Origin: an uncultured Alphaproteobacteria bacterium
GTDB taxonomy: Bacteria; Pseudomonadota; Alphaproteobacteria; HIMB59
DNA: 64,000 nucleotides
Assembly: GCA_902617515.1 (NCBI GenBank)
Contig: CACMWX010000003.1
Location: forward strand, 1-64,000
Reading direction: 5' to 3'
How positions within the stretch are numbered: position 1 is the first letter of the stretch; each line of letters begins with the position of its first letter. Under the pieces are notes generated by a model. The model did no database searches and was not told the DNA's origin. It worked only from the letters and a program-made list of their open reading frames with translations. A program made the translations under genes and the position numbers. This document shows, piece after piece, positions 35,117 to 44,171 of this stretch.

Positions 35117-35818
35117 ATGTTAAGTGTAATAGATATTTCTAAAAATTTTGGCGATTTTACTGCCATTAATAAACTCTCTTTTGAGGTCAAAGTTGGTGAT
35201 GTGATGGGGTTCCTTGGACCTAATGGTGCTGGCAAAACGACTTCCATGAGGGTAATAACTGGTTATCTTAAATCTGACAGTGGAAATGTTATCATAAATA
35301 ATAAGGACATTGAAATAGATCCCATTTACACAAAGTCAATGATTGGCTACTTACCTGAAGGTGTTCCCCTTTATTTAGACTTTTCGCCATATCTTTACCT
35401 AGACTACGTTTGCCAGGTAAGAAATATAAAAAACTCAAAAGCAGCAATCAAAAAAGTAATTAATGATCTGCAACTAGAAGAAGTAAAAGATGTTCCCATT
35501 GAAACTCTATCAAAAGGTTTTAAAAGACGTGTTGGAATTGCACAGGCTCTTATACACAATCCCAAATTACTGATCTTAGATGAGCCAACTGATGGATTAG
35601 ATCCCCTTCAAAAATTTGAAGTAAGAAAATTAATTAAAAAATTATCTAAAACAAAAGCAATTATAATTTCTACACACATTCTTGATGAAGTCCCAGAGGT
35701 TTGTAATAAGTGTCTTATTATTAATGATGGACAAAAAGTCTTTGAGGGAACTCCAGCACAGCTTAAGAAAAAAATTGGTAAATCCCTAGATGAAAAATTT
35801 AGAAAGTTAGTAAGCTAA
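35117..35818 (+). CDS. ABC-2 type transporter ATPase (GldA-like)
   Basis: A 233-residue single ABC domain with Walker A LGPNGAGKTTSMR, signature LSKGFKRRVGIAQAL, Walker B LLILDEPTDGLDP and switch His in IISTHILDEV. It overlaps the following permease by one base. With the next three genes it forms the conserved ATPase/permease/GldG-like/DUF4340 set, in which the ATPase drives an ABC-2 exporter of unknown cargo. The Gld name comes from Bacteroidetes gliding; no other gliding genes are visible here. Confidence 0.9.
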   Translation: MLSVIDISKNFGDFTAINKLSFEVKVGDVMGFLGPNGAGKTTSMRVITGYLKSDSGNVIINNKDIEIDPIYTKSMIGYLPEGVPLYLDFSPYLYLDYVCQVRNIKNSKAAIKKVINDLQLEEVKDVPIETLSKGFKRRVGIAQALIHNPKLLILDEPTDGLDPLQKFEVRKLIKKLSKTKAIIISTHILDEVPEVCNKCLIINDGQKVFEGTPAQLKKKIGKSLDEKFRKLVS

Positions 35819-36537
35819 TGTTGGCGCTAATTAAAAGAGAACTTAAATTATATTTCATTACTCCTGTTGCCTATATTTTTACTGCAATATTTATTTTGAC
35901 CTCTATGTCCTTGACATTTTATTTTGGCTCGTTTTTTTCCTCAGGAGTTGCAGACTTAACGGTTTTTTTTAGTTTTATTCCATGGGTTTTTATTTTCTTT
36001 GTCTCTGCAGTTACTATGAAAAGTTGGTCCGAGGAAAAGAGACTTGGTACTATTGAATTATTAATGACTTTGCCAATTCCTTTGTGGAAGATAGTGTTGA
36101 GTAAATTTTTTGCAACTTGGGCTTTTGTTGTATTCTCTGTTGTTTTGACATTTCCTATTTGGATTACAGTAAATTATCTTGGAAACCCTGATAACCTTGT
36201 AATTATTGGCCAATATCTTGGTGTTATTATCATGGCAGGTGCTTATGTCTCTCTTGGAATTTTCTTTTCTTCGTTAACTAACAATCAAATAATTGCCTTT
36301 ATTTTATCTATTTTAGTCTCATTTCTTTTTACCATAAGTGGATTTCCTCTTATGATTAATTTTATAACTGGGATTTTACCTATTGAAATAGTAGAACTCA
36401 TTTCTAGTTTTAGCTTTTTGACTCACTTCTCAAGTATCCAAACGGGTTTCTTCTCAATTAAAGGATTGTTTTTCTTTTTATCCTTTATTGCTCTTTGGAA
36501 TTATTTAACAATTATAAAATTTTTAAATCGAGACTAA
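35818..36537 (+). CDS. ABC-2 type transporter permease (GldF-like)
   Basis: A 239-residue protein with six predicted helices. It begins LALIKRELKLYFITPVAYIF, the usual ABC-2 N-terminus, and carries the cytosolic MKSWSEEKRLGTIELLMTLP motif near residues 63-82. Its stop overlaps the start of the GldG-like gene (TAATG). Confidence 0.88.
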   Translation: MLALIKRELKLYFITPVAYIFTAIFILTSMSLTFYFGSFFSSGVADLTVFFSFIPWVFIFFVSAVTMKSWSEEKRLGTIELLMTLPIPLWKIVLSKFFATWAFVVFSVVLTFPIWITVNYLGNPDNLVIIGQYLGVIIMAGAYVSLGIFFSSLTNNQIIAFILSILVSFLFTISGFPLMINFITGILPIEIVELISSFSFLTHFSSIQTGFFSIKGLFFFLSFIALWNYLTIIKFLNRD

Positions 36538-38372
36538 TGAATAAATTTTTACAAAAAAACTATCTTATAGTATCTATACTAAGCACTGTTATTTTATTTT
36601 TGTCCTTTAATTTTATAATCCAAAAAATCAACTTTAATTTGGGAGTTGATTTTACCTCTACCAAAACTTTTACTCTTTCAAGTGGTACTAAGAGAGTTAT
36701 AGACGAAATAGAAGAGCCAATAAAAATTACTTTTGTGTATAGCAGAGACTTGTCTAAAAATATTCCAATTATTCAAAATTACGCTAATCAAGTTCAAGGT
36801 CTATTAAACAGATATTCAGATCTAGCCTCAGGTAAAATTGAATTAAACTTTATTGAACCAGAGCCTTATTCAGATGATGAAGATTATGTAAATAGATATG
36901 GTGTGCAGGGTTTTCCTATAGATCAAGAAGGGTCCAAAGTATATTTTGGATTAATTGCTTCAAATACAACAGATGACATAGAAACTGTTCCCTTTTTTGA
37001 TCCCTCAAAAGCTGGCACATTAGAAAAACAATTAACTGACATTGTATACAAACTTAATAGATCAAAAAAACCAATGATTGGTTTTTTATCATGGGTGGAC
37101 ACTACACCACCAATGATGCCAAATAATCAACTTGGACAAGGAGAATACACAATACTTGAGGAGCTTAGTTATTTTTATGATTTTGAGTTTTTAGATACAG
37201 ACATAGAGAGTTTTGAGGGTATAGACTTATTAATAGTTTATCACCCCTCTGATATTAGTGACAAAACTGAATATGCAGTTGAACAATTTATCTTGAATGG
37301 GGGAAAATCAGTTATTTTTGTTGATCCATTTTTTGAGAAAAATGACCATTCAAATAAATCATCAAATTTAGAAAATGTCTTAAAAACCCTCAATATTAAC
37401 TATAATAGCAATGTTATTTTAGATGGTGCTCAAGCAACAAGACTGCAAACACAACAAAACATAACTGAAAATACATCTTTGCAAACTATGTTGAAATTGA
37501 ATTGGCCTGAAGTCAGAGGACAGTTCATCAATCAAGCTGAAGAAATTGGAGACGGTTTATCTTTAATTAGACTTGTGTCTCCGGGTGGTCTTTCCCCATT
37601 AAATGATGAAAGTGAAATTTCTTACACTCCTATTATGTCCTCCAGTGAGGTAACAATGGATTTACCTATGAAAGAGGTACATGATCCAATTAAGCTCATT
37701 AATAATTTTCAGCCAACAGGTATTAGCTATGACTTTGGTGTAAAATTAAGTGGTATCGCAAAAAGTAATTTTAATGATTTTGAATTTAAAAATGATAATC
37801 ATTTAGAAATATCCTCAAAAAATATAAATGTGGTAGTTTTCAGTGACGCTGATTTTATAAGAAATGCTTTTTGGGCAAGAATTCAAAAGTTTTTAGATAC
37901 CAATGTAATAGAGGCGACATCTGATAATGGAAGTTTAGTTACAAATGTGTTTGACTCAATGACAGGTTATGATGAATTTATTGATCTGAGAAACAAAGAA
38001 GCTCCATTTAGACCGTTTGTTGTAGTTCAAAAACTTCAAGCAGAAGCAGAACAGATGTATCTAGGACAAGAACAGCAATTACAAGCTCAACTTGATAATA
38101 CATTAAATCAAATTCAAAATTTATCAGGCGGTAGAGATGTAGAAAGTGTCAATTTATCTGACAAACAATTAATGGAATTGGCAAATTTTCAATTACAAGT
38201 AGAAAATACTCGTAAACAACTAAGAGAAGTTAGAAGAAATTTAAGTAAAGACATAGATCGATTAGCAAATCAAATAAACATATTAAATACTTTTTTAATC
38301 CCTGTTCTTTTAATTCTACTAATGTTTTTTATTCCAAGACAACTCGGTATCAGAAAAAGAAAAAGCAGATAA
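36537..38372 (+). CDS. GldG-like ABC accessory protein
   Basis: A 611-residue protein with an N-terminal membrane helix (about 8-28), a large extracytoplasmic part that includes the GldG/ABC-type uncharacterised transport domain (LGVDFTSTKTFTLSSGTKRVIDEIEEPIKITFVYS near residues 37-71), a coiled-coil stretch (about 500-580) and a C-terminal helix (about 582-600). The ATG at 36537 is in the permease stop codon and is preferred to an upstream start inside that gene. Its role is probably as the periplasmic component of the ABC-2 exporter. Confidence 0.88.
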   Translation: MNKFLQKNYLIVSILSTVILFLSFNFIIQKINFNLGVDFTSTKTFTLSSGTKRVIDEIEEPIKITFVYSRDLSKNIPIIQNYANQVQGLLNRYSDLASGKIELNFIEPEPYSDDEDYVNRYGVQGFPIDQEGSKVYFGLIASNTTDDIETVPFFDPSKAGTLEKQLTDIVYKLNRSKKPMIGFLSWVDTTPPMMPNNQLGQGEYTILEELSYFYDFEFLDTDIESFEGIDLLIVYHPSDISDKTEYAVEQFILNGGKSVIFVDPFFEKNDHSNKSSNLENVLKTLNINYNSNVILDGAQATRLQTQQNITENTSLQTMLKLNWPEVRGQFINQAEEIGDGLSLIRLVSPGGLSPLNDESEISYTPIMSSSEVTMDLPMKEVHDPIKLINNFQPTGISYDFGVKLSGIAKSNFNDFEFKNDNHLEISSKNINVVVFSDADFIRNAFWARIQKFLDTNVIEATSDNGSLVTNVFDSMTGYDEFIDLRNKEAPFRPFVVVQKLQAEAEQMYLGQEQQLQAQLDNTLNQIQNLSGGRDVESVNLSDKQLMELANFQLQVENTRKQLREVRRNLSKDIDRLANQINILNTFLIPVLLILLMFFIPRQLGIRKRKSR

Positions 38373-39377
38373 ATGTATATTAAAAATTTAAAAATATTGG
38401 TTTTACTATCTTTTGGATTTTTAATTATTGCCCTTGGTATGTATTTTGATGGCAAAAATATCTCTAACAAGTCATCATCTGAAGTATTATTTCCTAGTTT
38501 TGATGATGTTTTACCAGAAATAGCATACATTGAATTTTCTAATCAAAATGGAAAATCTGTTATTGAAATCATTGATAATCAATGGCTTATTTCAAGCTCA
38601 AATAATTTTCCGGCAAATACTGAGCTTTTAAGTAGGTTTTTTATTCAACTTCGTGAAGCAAATATTTTAGATGCTAAAACTAATCGTGAAGATCTTTTAT
38701 ACAAATTGGGTCTAGATGATGAAAATAAAATGCAATTAATATTAAAATCTGAAGACGATGTAGTATTGTATTCACTAGATATTGGTATTTATAATTATAA
38801 TATCCCAGGATCTTACATAAAGGCTCCTGAGTCTAATCAATCTTATCTGGTTTCAACAAACTTAAGCGCCGATGTATCTGATTTCTACTGGGTGCCCACC
38901 GATTTAATAAATATTGGTAAATCTCAAATTCAATCAATTCAAATTTATAATCAAAATATGATTAACTTAAGTGTCAAAGAAGGAGAGCTGAAACATACAA
39001 ATTTGACCTCTCAATTTAATGAAATTGATAATGATAAAATTGTTGATGCTCAAAATATATTAACTGATCTTCAACATAATGGCTTTATACTTAAGACAGA
39101 ATTACCTAACTCTCCAGATTTAAAAGCTAGGTTTACACTCAATAATGGAACTATAATTTTTGTAAATCTTTACGATATTGAGGGTAAAGGTGTTCACACT
39201 ACTTTTGATTGGAATTATGTCGATGATAAAGTTCAAATATCAAAGTTTATAGATCCATTGCTAGATGGAAATCAAATACAAGTTAGTTCGGTTGCTTTTT
39301 TAAATAATTTTGCTTTTAGCGTTCCTCAAATATTTTTTGATACATTGAATATAAAATTAAGAGAAAAAACCAAATAA
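38373..39377 (+). CDS. DUF4340-type membrane-anchored protein of the GldG-like operon
   Basis: A 334-residue protein with an N-terminal membrane anchor (about residues 7-25) and a repetitive beta-rich extracytoplasmic part. Segments such as DNQWLISSSNNFPANTELL and the repeated layout further on fit DUF4340 proteins, which commonly follow GldG-like genes. The start abuts the preceding stop. It ends one base before the convergent galM stop, leaving no space for a terminator. Confidence 0.75.
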   Translation: MYIKNLKILVLLSFGFLIIALGMYFDGKNISNKSSSEVLFPSFDDVLPEIAYIEFSNQNGKSVIEIIDNQWLISSSNNFPANTELLSRFFIQLREANILDAKTNREDLLYKLGLDDENKMQLILKSEDDVVLYSLDIGIYNYNIPGSYIKAPESNQSYLVSTNLSADVSDFYWVPTDLINIGKSQIQSIQIYNQNMINLSVKEGELKHTNLTSQFNEIDNDKIVDAQNILTDLQHNGFILKTELPNSPDLKARFTLNNGTIIFVNLYDIEGKGVHTTFDWNYVDDKVQISKFIDPLLDGNQIQVSSVAFLNNFAFSVPQIFFDTLNIKLREKTK

Positions 39378-40331
39378 TTATTTAATTTCTCCAATTTCAA
39401 ACTTCATTTGATGTTTATAAATTTGTGATGGGTTTAATTGTGTTGAAGGAAATTTTCGATTATTGGGTGCGTTTGGAAAACCCTGAGTTTCAAAACACAT
39501 ACCTTGATATTTTTTAATTTTAATACGATTACTGGAATATTTTAAATGCTGACCAGTATAAAATTGAACACCAGGTTGATTTGAAAAAATTTTTAGGGAT
39601 AAATTGCTTTTTGGTGATTGTATTTTAGCTGCAAACTTAGAATTTTTTTTTATGATGAAATTTTCATCAAATCCCTTGAATTTATTAGTAAATTTATCGC
39701 GTATCCTAGTTAATTTTTTAAAATCAAAACGTGTTCCTTTTACATTCATTACCCTACCAGTAGGTATATTTTCAGAGTCATTTTCTAAGTACTGATTTGA
39801 ATTGATTTGGACGTGGTGATCAAAAATATCTTTTTTAATTTTATTTAAATTCCAATAGGCGTGATTTACCAAATTAACGTGAGTAGTTTTTGATGTTTGT
39901 GCACTTATATTGATTTTTAGAGTCGAATTTGCAATTGAGTAATCACAACTGGAATATAATTCTCCTGGGAAACCCTGATCTTTATCTGGTGATATACAAT
40001 AATAGCTAATATGAGATTTGGAGAAGCTCTTAACTTGCCAAATTTTTGAGTCAAACCCTTTTTTACCACCATGTAGTATATTTTTTCCCTCATTTCTAGT
40101 TAATTTGTATTTTACTCCTTTGATCTGAAATTGAGCTTTTTTTATTCTATTTGCATACCTACCACATGTTGCGCCTAAGTAATTTTTATTATTTTTATAT
40201 GATGAGATATTTCCTAAATTTAGAATTAAATTGATTTTTTTCTTTTTATAAAAAACTTCAAATAATGTAGCACCAATATTGAGAGTCTTAACTCTTAAAA
40301 ACTTATTTTCAATTGTGTGCGATTTAATCAT
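39378..40331 (-). CDS. galM: Aldose 1-epimerase
   Basis: A 317-residue mutarotase. Conserved elements are RYANRIKKAQF, NILHGGKKGFDSKIW, the catalytic His in VNLVNHAYWNL, Asp in GFDENFII, and the general-base Glu in MCFETQGFPNAPN. It interconverts alpha and beta aldoses. It is the last gene of the inositol-type minus-strand cluster, 6 bp after the class II aldolase, and probably serves imported aldoses. Confidence 0.9.
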   Translation of the reverse strand: MIKSHTIENKFLRVKTLNIGATLFEVFYKKKKINLILNLGNISSYKNNKNYLGATCGRYANRIKKAQFQIKGVKYKLTRNEGKNILHGGKKGFDSKIWQVKSFSKSHISYYCISPDKDQGFPGELYSSCDYSIANSTLKINISAQTSKTTHVNLVNHAYWNLNKIKKDIFDHHVQINSNQYLENDSENIPTGRVMNVKGTRFDFKKLTRIRDKFTNKFKGFDENFIIKKNSKFAAKIQSPKSNLSLKIFSNQPGVQFYTGQHLKYSSNRIKIKKYQGMCFETQGFPNAPNNRKFPSTQLNPSQIYKHQMKFEIGEIK

Positions 40332-40337
40332 GAATAG

Positions 40338-41168
40338 TTAAATTTTTGAAATATTCTCTAAAACTTTTTTTGTTACTTCTTTTAATCTTGGAATAGTTGA
40401 ATTGATTAATTTAATACGGTCATAAGTATTTGGATCTTTTGCAATTTCCCCTCTTAAAGTATCGCCAAAAGTTTTTCTGAGTTCAGTGCCGATATTAAAC
40501 TTACAAACATTCGTTGTATTTGCTATCGTTCTTTTAAGTGTATCGTCGATACCGCTACTTCCGTGCAGCACCAATGGTACTTCGGTTAAGGTTTCTATCT
40601 TCTTTATGACTTGCATATCAATAGAAGAGGATTTGTTTGTCTGTAAGTGTACGTTTCCTGCACTGATGGCCATTGCATCACATTTGGTTAATTCAGCAAA
40701 TGTCTTCGCTTCTTCTGGATCTGTGCTTTGTGACTTAGCACCATCATTGTAACCAACAAATCCAATTTCTCCCTCAACGGAAATATTTTGTTTATGAGCT
40801 AATTCAACGATTTCACTTGTTTTATCAACGTTTTCGTTAAGTGAAAGCTTGGATCCATCAAACATTACAGATGTGAATCCGTTGTCAATTGCCTGTAAAC
40901 ACTCTTCTTTCGTATAGCCATGATCTAAATGACAAACTATTGGACTAGATGATTGCTCAGCCAAGTATCTAAACATTTTACCTAAAACTGGTAGAGGTGT
41001 ATTTGCTCTACAACCTGGTCCTGCTTGAAGAATGACAGGTACCTTGAGCTCTTCGGCTGTTTCTGCATAACATCTTGCATCTTCCCAACCTAATACTACT
41101 AATCCTGCAACGGCATAATTATTTTTTTTTGCTTCTTGTAAAACTTCTGAAAGGCTAGCTATCGTCAT
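40338..41168 (-). CDS. Class II fructose-bisphosphate-type aldolase, probably IolJ-like
   Basis: A 276-residue zinc-dependent aldolase barrel. Zn ligands lie in VCHLDHGYTKEECLQAIDNGFTSVMFDGS and SVEGEIGFVG, with later VLHGSSGIDD and NIGTELR phosphate-binding segments. The position directly after iolB, which it overlaps by 4 bp, favours the inositol-pathway aldolase that cleaves 2-deoxy-5-keto-gluconate 6-phosphate. Fructose or tagatose bisphosphate aldolase remains possible. Confidence 0.85.
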   Translation of the reverse strand: MTIASLSEVLQEAKKNNYAVAGLVVLGWEDARCYAETAEELKVPVILQAGPGCRANTPLPVLGKMFRYLAEQSSSPIVCHLDHGYTKEECLQAIDNGFTSVMFDGSKLSLNENVDKTSEIVELAHKQNISVEGEIGFVGYNDGAKSQSTDPEEAKTFAELTKCDAMAISAGNVHLQTNKSSSIDMQVIKKIETLTEVPLVLHGSSGIDDTLKRTIANTTNVCKFNIGTELRKTFGDTLRGEIAKDPNTYDRIKLINSTIPRLKEVTKKVLENISKI

Positions 41169-42007
41169 TTATATTTTGCTATCATATCCTTAATACCTGG
41201 GATTGTTTCTAATTGGTAAGCATGAGTTTTTTGGAAAGATTGAATAAGTGATCTTTGAGAAAGACCTACTAGGATTGTAAAATAATACATCTCATATCCT
41301 GGGGCAACCACACATGGATGATATCCTTTATTAATTGCAATAGTAGAGCCATTAAAAAGTTGATAACCGTGACCCTCTTTTTCATCTTCTGATTGCATAA
41401 TTTGAACACCAAAACCATGTCCAGGTTTAAATCGATAATTATAAACTTCATCATGACGAGTTTCTTGAGGGAGATCATCTGTGTCGTGTTTGTGAGGAGG
41501 GAAGCCTGACCACCCTCCAGCGCCAACAGTATATAATTCATTTACTAATAATCGACCAACTTGATCATGATGTTTCGCACCTAAGATATGTTTAATTTTT
41601 CTGTGAGTTTTAGTATCGTCTGAGCCGTATTGAACAACATCTAGTTCTTCTTTTAAAACGAGAAATGGCTCTAATTTTTTTTCATAAATTCCACCAGCTA
41701 TGAAACACTCAGAGGAGTTAGATAAACAAGTTATTTTACATTTTGAATTTGTAGGAATATAACTACCTTCAGGTTCACCATCCCATACGTCAGTTGTTCT
41801 TTTTCCAATCTGTCCTAACTTATTATCCTCCACGGTAATCTCGACGATACCTGTTGCTGGAACTACGCTACTTTCATGTTTTGATAGTTGGTATTCATAA
41901 GACTCACCTTTTTTTAAATTGATAATATTAAAATAAACTAAAGGTACTGTTTTATTTGTTTCTCCAAATAAAGCTTGATTTTTATTATCTGAATAAGGGA
42001 TGTGCAT
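41165..42007 (-). CDS. iolB: 5-deoxy-glucuronate isomerase
   Basis: A 280-residue bicupin of normal IolB length. Recognisable segments are GGWSGFPPHKHDTDDLPQETRHDEVYNYRF, which holds the metal-binding His and Glu, and YHPCVVAPGYEMYYFTILVG. It converts 5-deoxy-glucuronate to 2-deoxy-5-keto-gluconate. It follows the IolC-like kinase by one base. Confidence 0.93.
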   Translation of the reverse strand: MHIPYSDNKNQALFGETNKTVPLVYFNIINLKKGESYEYQLSKHESSVVPATGIVEITVEDNKLGQIGKRTTDVWDGEPEGSYIPTNSKCKITCLSNSSECFIAGGIYEKKLEPFLVLKEELDVVQYGSDDTKTHRKIKHILGAKHHDQVGRLLVNELYTVGAGGWSGFPPHKHDTDDLPQETRHDEVYNYRFKPGHGFGVQIMQSEDEKEGHGYQLFNGSTIAINKGYHPCVVAPGYEMYYFTILVGLSQRSLIQSFQKTHAYQLETIPGIKDMIAKYK

Positions 42008-42970
42008 CTATGACTCCTTTTGATTTTGGTTAATAAATTTTTCTAATTCCTGATTATTGGGCATAGCAGAGGAACATCCTACTCTTGTTACTACTATTGC
42101 AGCATTTGCGGAACCCCGAATTACTGCATCCTCTAAACTAAGGCCATTGTATAGGGAGCTTATAAAACCTCCATTGAACGCGTCACCTGCACCCGTTGGT
42201 TTAATAGCTTCGACATTAAATGTCCCGTATTGGCTCTCATTTTCTTTAGTAAATACTTTGGATCCCTCTTCACCCATTTTATAGACAATTACTGATGGTT
42301 TTTTTTTAATATACATTTTTGCTAATTCAAGTCCATTTGTGGAATTATCAGCCACATTAAATTCTAAATCGTTTCCAATGATTATATCCATTTCATTCAT
42401 AATTTCTTTATATACATCTGATTTAATTGTATCAGACTCCCAATTGTAAGGCCGATAATCAAGATCGATTATTAATGGTATCTTGAGATCTGAAGTTAGT
42501 TTTGAGGCAACCAAAACAGCATTCCTTGAAGGTTCTCCTGAAAGCGCAGTTCCAGAGATGAATACTGCAGAGTAATTATTGAAGTTAATTTTATTAATAT
42601 CCTCTTTATTAAGTTGCAGGTCGCAAGGATTACTTCTGTAAAGAATAGATTGATTATTTTTTAAAATAGTTTCAACAACAGCTATTTGTGTTTGAAAGGA
42701 TTTATTGACTTTCCTGCAGTGTTCTACACCAACTTTGAATTCATTAAGTTTATTAATAATATATTCTCCGATTGCATCGTCAGATACACAAGTAAGTAAA
42801 TCAGTGCTGACACCCAAGTTCGATAGAGCAACACAAGTATTTGCCGCCGAGCCTCCTAAATGAGAGGAAAAGTTATTTACATCAGAGATTTTTGTACCGG
42901 GTGGCTCTGGGTAAATATCTAATCCAGCTCTCCCTATTACAAGAATTTTTTTCGTATTATCAAATTTCAT
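42008..42970 (-). CDS. iolC: PfkB-family kinase, probable 5-dehydro-2-deoxygluconokinase
   Basis: A 320-residue ribokinase-fold enzyme. The first motif is GRAGLDIYPEPPGT and FSSHLGGSAANTCVALSNLG, a form seen in IolC; the catalytic motif is KPTGAGDAFNGGF. It would phosphorylate 2-deoxy-5-keto-gluconate. Some alphaproteobacterial IolC proteins are fused to a C-terminal DUF2090 domain; this one is the short kinase only. The junction with iolB is one base. Confidence 0.9.
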   Translation of the reverse strand: MKFDNTKKILVIGRAGLDIYPEPPGTKISDVNNFSSHLGGSAANTCVALSNLGVSTDLLTCVSDDAIGEYIINKLNEFKVGVEHCRKVNKSFQTQIAVVETILKNNQSILYRSNPCDLQLNKEDINKINFNNYSAVFISGTALSGEPSRNAVLVASKLTSDLKIPLIIDLDYRPYNWESDTIKSDVYKEIMNEMDIIIGNDLEFNVADNSTNGLELAKMYIKKKPSVIVYKMGEEGSKVFTKENESQYGTFNVEAIKPTGAGDAFNGGFISSLYNGLSLEDAVIRGSANAAIVVTRVGCSSAMPNNQELEKFINQNQKES

Positions 42971-43004
42971 TTAATGAAAATTAAGTCTAGAGGAATTATT
43001 GTAA

Positions 43005-44162
43005 TTACTTAAGAATTTTTTGTATTTCCTCTAGTGAAAAATAATCTGCCTTTTTAAAAGTAGTCTTTATCTCTTGGGGTGTTTTGGTGTCTGCTGCCTT
43101 CATTGTTGATTGAATAATATCCAAAACATGTAACGATAACTCTCCGCTACATCTGTGCTCAAGATCATTATCAATACAGTATGCCATTTCAGCTAATCCA
43201 ACTCCACGGTAGTTCGCATTAGTTGGCGACTCATTAGCCCTACCGCTGTGAGATGTAATATTAATTTTACCAAGGGGCATGTCATCAGTTTTGTGCTCTT
43301 GCCAGACTCCACTGTCATCTGTGCTTGTGTATACTGAACCTCCAAACATATTTGGATCAGGCACAATCATAGAGCCTTTATCGCCGTAAAGCTCGATGTG
43401 ATTACGTTGATGAGCTACAACATCAAACGATAGAGTTATTTGAATTAGAGCGCCAGTATGAAATTCTAAATTAACTAAATAGCTAGTTTGACATTCCACA
43501 TCAAACTCCTGGTCTTTTTTTGGACCTATGCCTATCACTCTTTTATTGAAAACTTTAGTAGAAATTCCGTGAACACTTTTAGCGGGGCCAAGTAAATTTA
43601 CTAAAGCTGTTAAATAGTATGGTCCCATATCTATAACTGGGCCACCTTCGTTATCGGCAAACCATGGTTCAGGATTAGGGTGGTAAGATTGGACTCCTGG
43701 GTAAGCAAAGATAGCGTTTCCAAGTCTGACATTTCCAATTTTATTTTCATTTATTAATTCGATTGATTTTTGAATTCCACCACCAAGAAACGTATCAGGA
43801 GCATTTCCTATATACAGATTTTTAGACTTTGAAATTTCTAGTAATTTTTCACCATCAGAAAAATTCACAGCCATAGGTTTCTCACTGTAAACATGTTTGC
43901 CGCTCTCCAATGAATTTTTAGCAACTTCATAGTGAGCTTTTGGAATTGTAAGGTTTAAAATAATTTCAATTTCAGGATCATTTAATAATTCATCAACTGT
44001 GCAAGAAATAATGTTATAGTCTTGTGCACACTTATTTGATGCTTCCTTATTTAAATCAGCGCATTTAATTATTTTAAAATTGTTAAAGTATTCATGACCT
44101 CGAAAATAAGTTTCAGAAATATGACCACAGCCAATCAAACCAACATTAAAAACTTTATTCAT
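43005..44162 (-). CDS. Gfo/Idh/MocA family oxidoreductase
   Basis: A 385-residue dehydrogenase with Rossmann motif NVGLIGCGHISETYFRG, EKP motif YSEKPMAVNF, and DMGPYYLTALVNLLG carrying the usual active-site Asp. It lies between SSADH and iolC genes in the inositol-type cluster, in addition to a separate iolG. It may act on a stereoisomer (scyllo- or chiro-inositol) or another sugar. Confidence 0.85.
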   Translation of the reverse strand: MNKVFNVGLIGCGHISETYFRGHEYFNNFKIIKCADLNKEASNKCAQDYNIISCTVDELLNDPEIEIILNLTIPKAHYEVAKNSLESGKHVYSEKPMAVNFSDGEKLLEISKSKNLYIGNAPDTFLGGGIQKSIELINENKIGNVRLGNAIFAYPGVQSYHPNPEPWFADNEGGPVIDMGPYYLTALVNLLGPAKSVHGISTKVFNKRVIGIGPKKDQEFDVECQTSYLVNLEFHTGALIQITLSFDVVAHQRNHIELYGDKGSMIVPDPNMFGGSVYTSTDDSGVWQEHKTDDMPLGKINITSHSGRANESPTNANYRGVGLAEMAYCIDNDLEHRCSGELSLHVLDIIQSTMKAADTKTPQEIKTTFKKADYFSLEEIQKILK

Positions 44163-44171
44163 GAGTAATGG

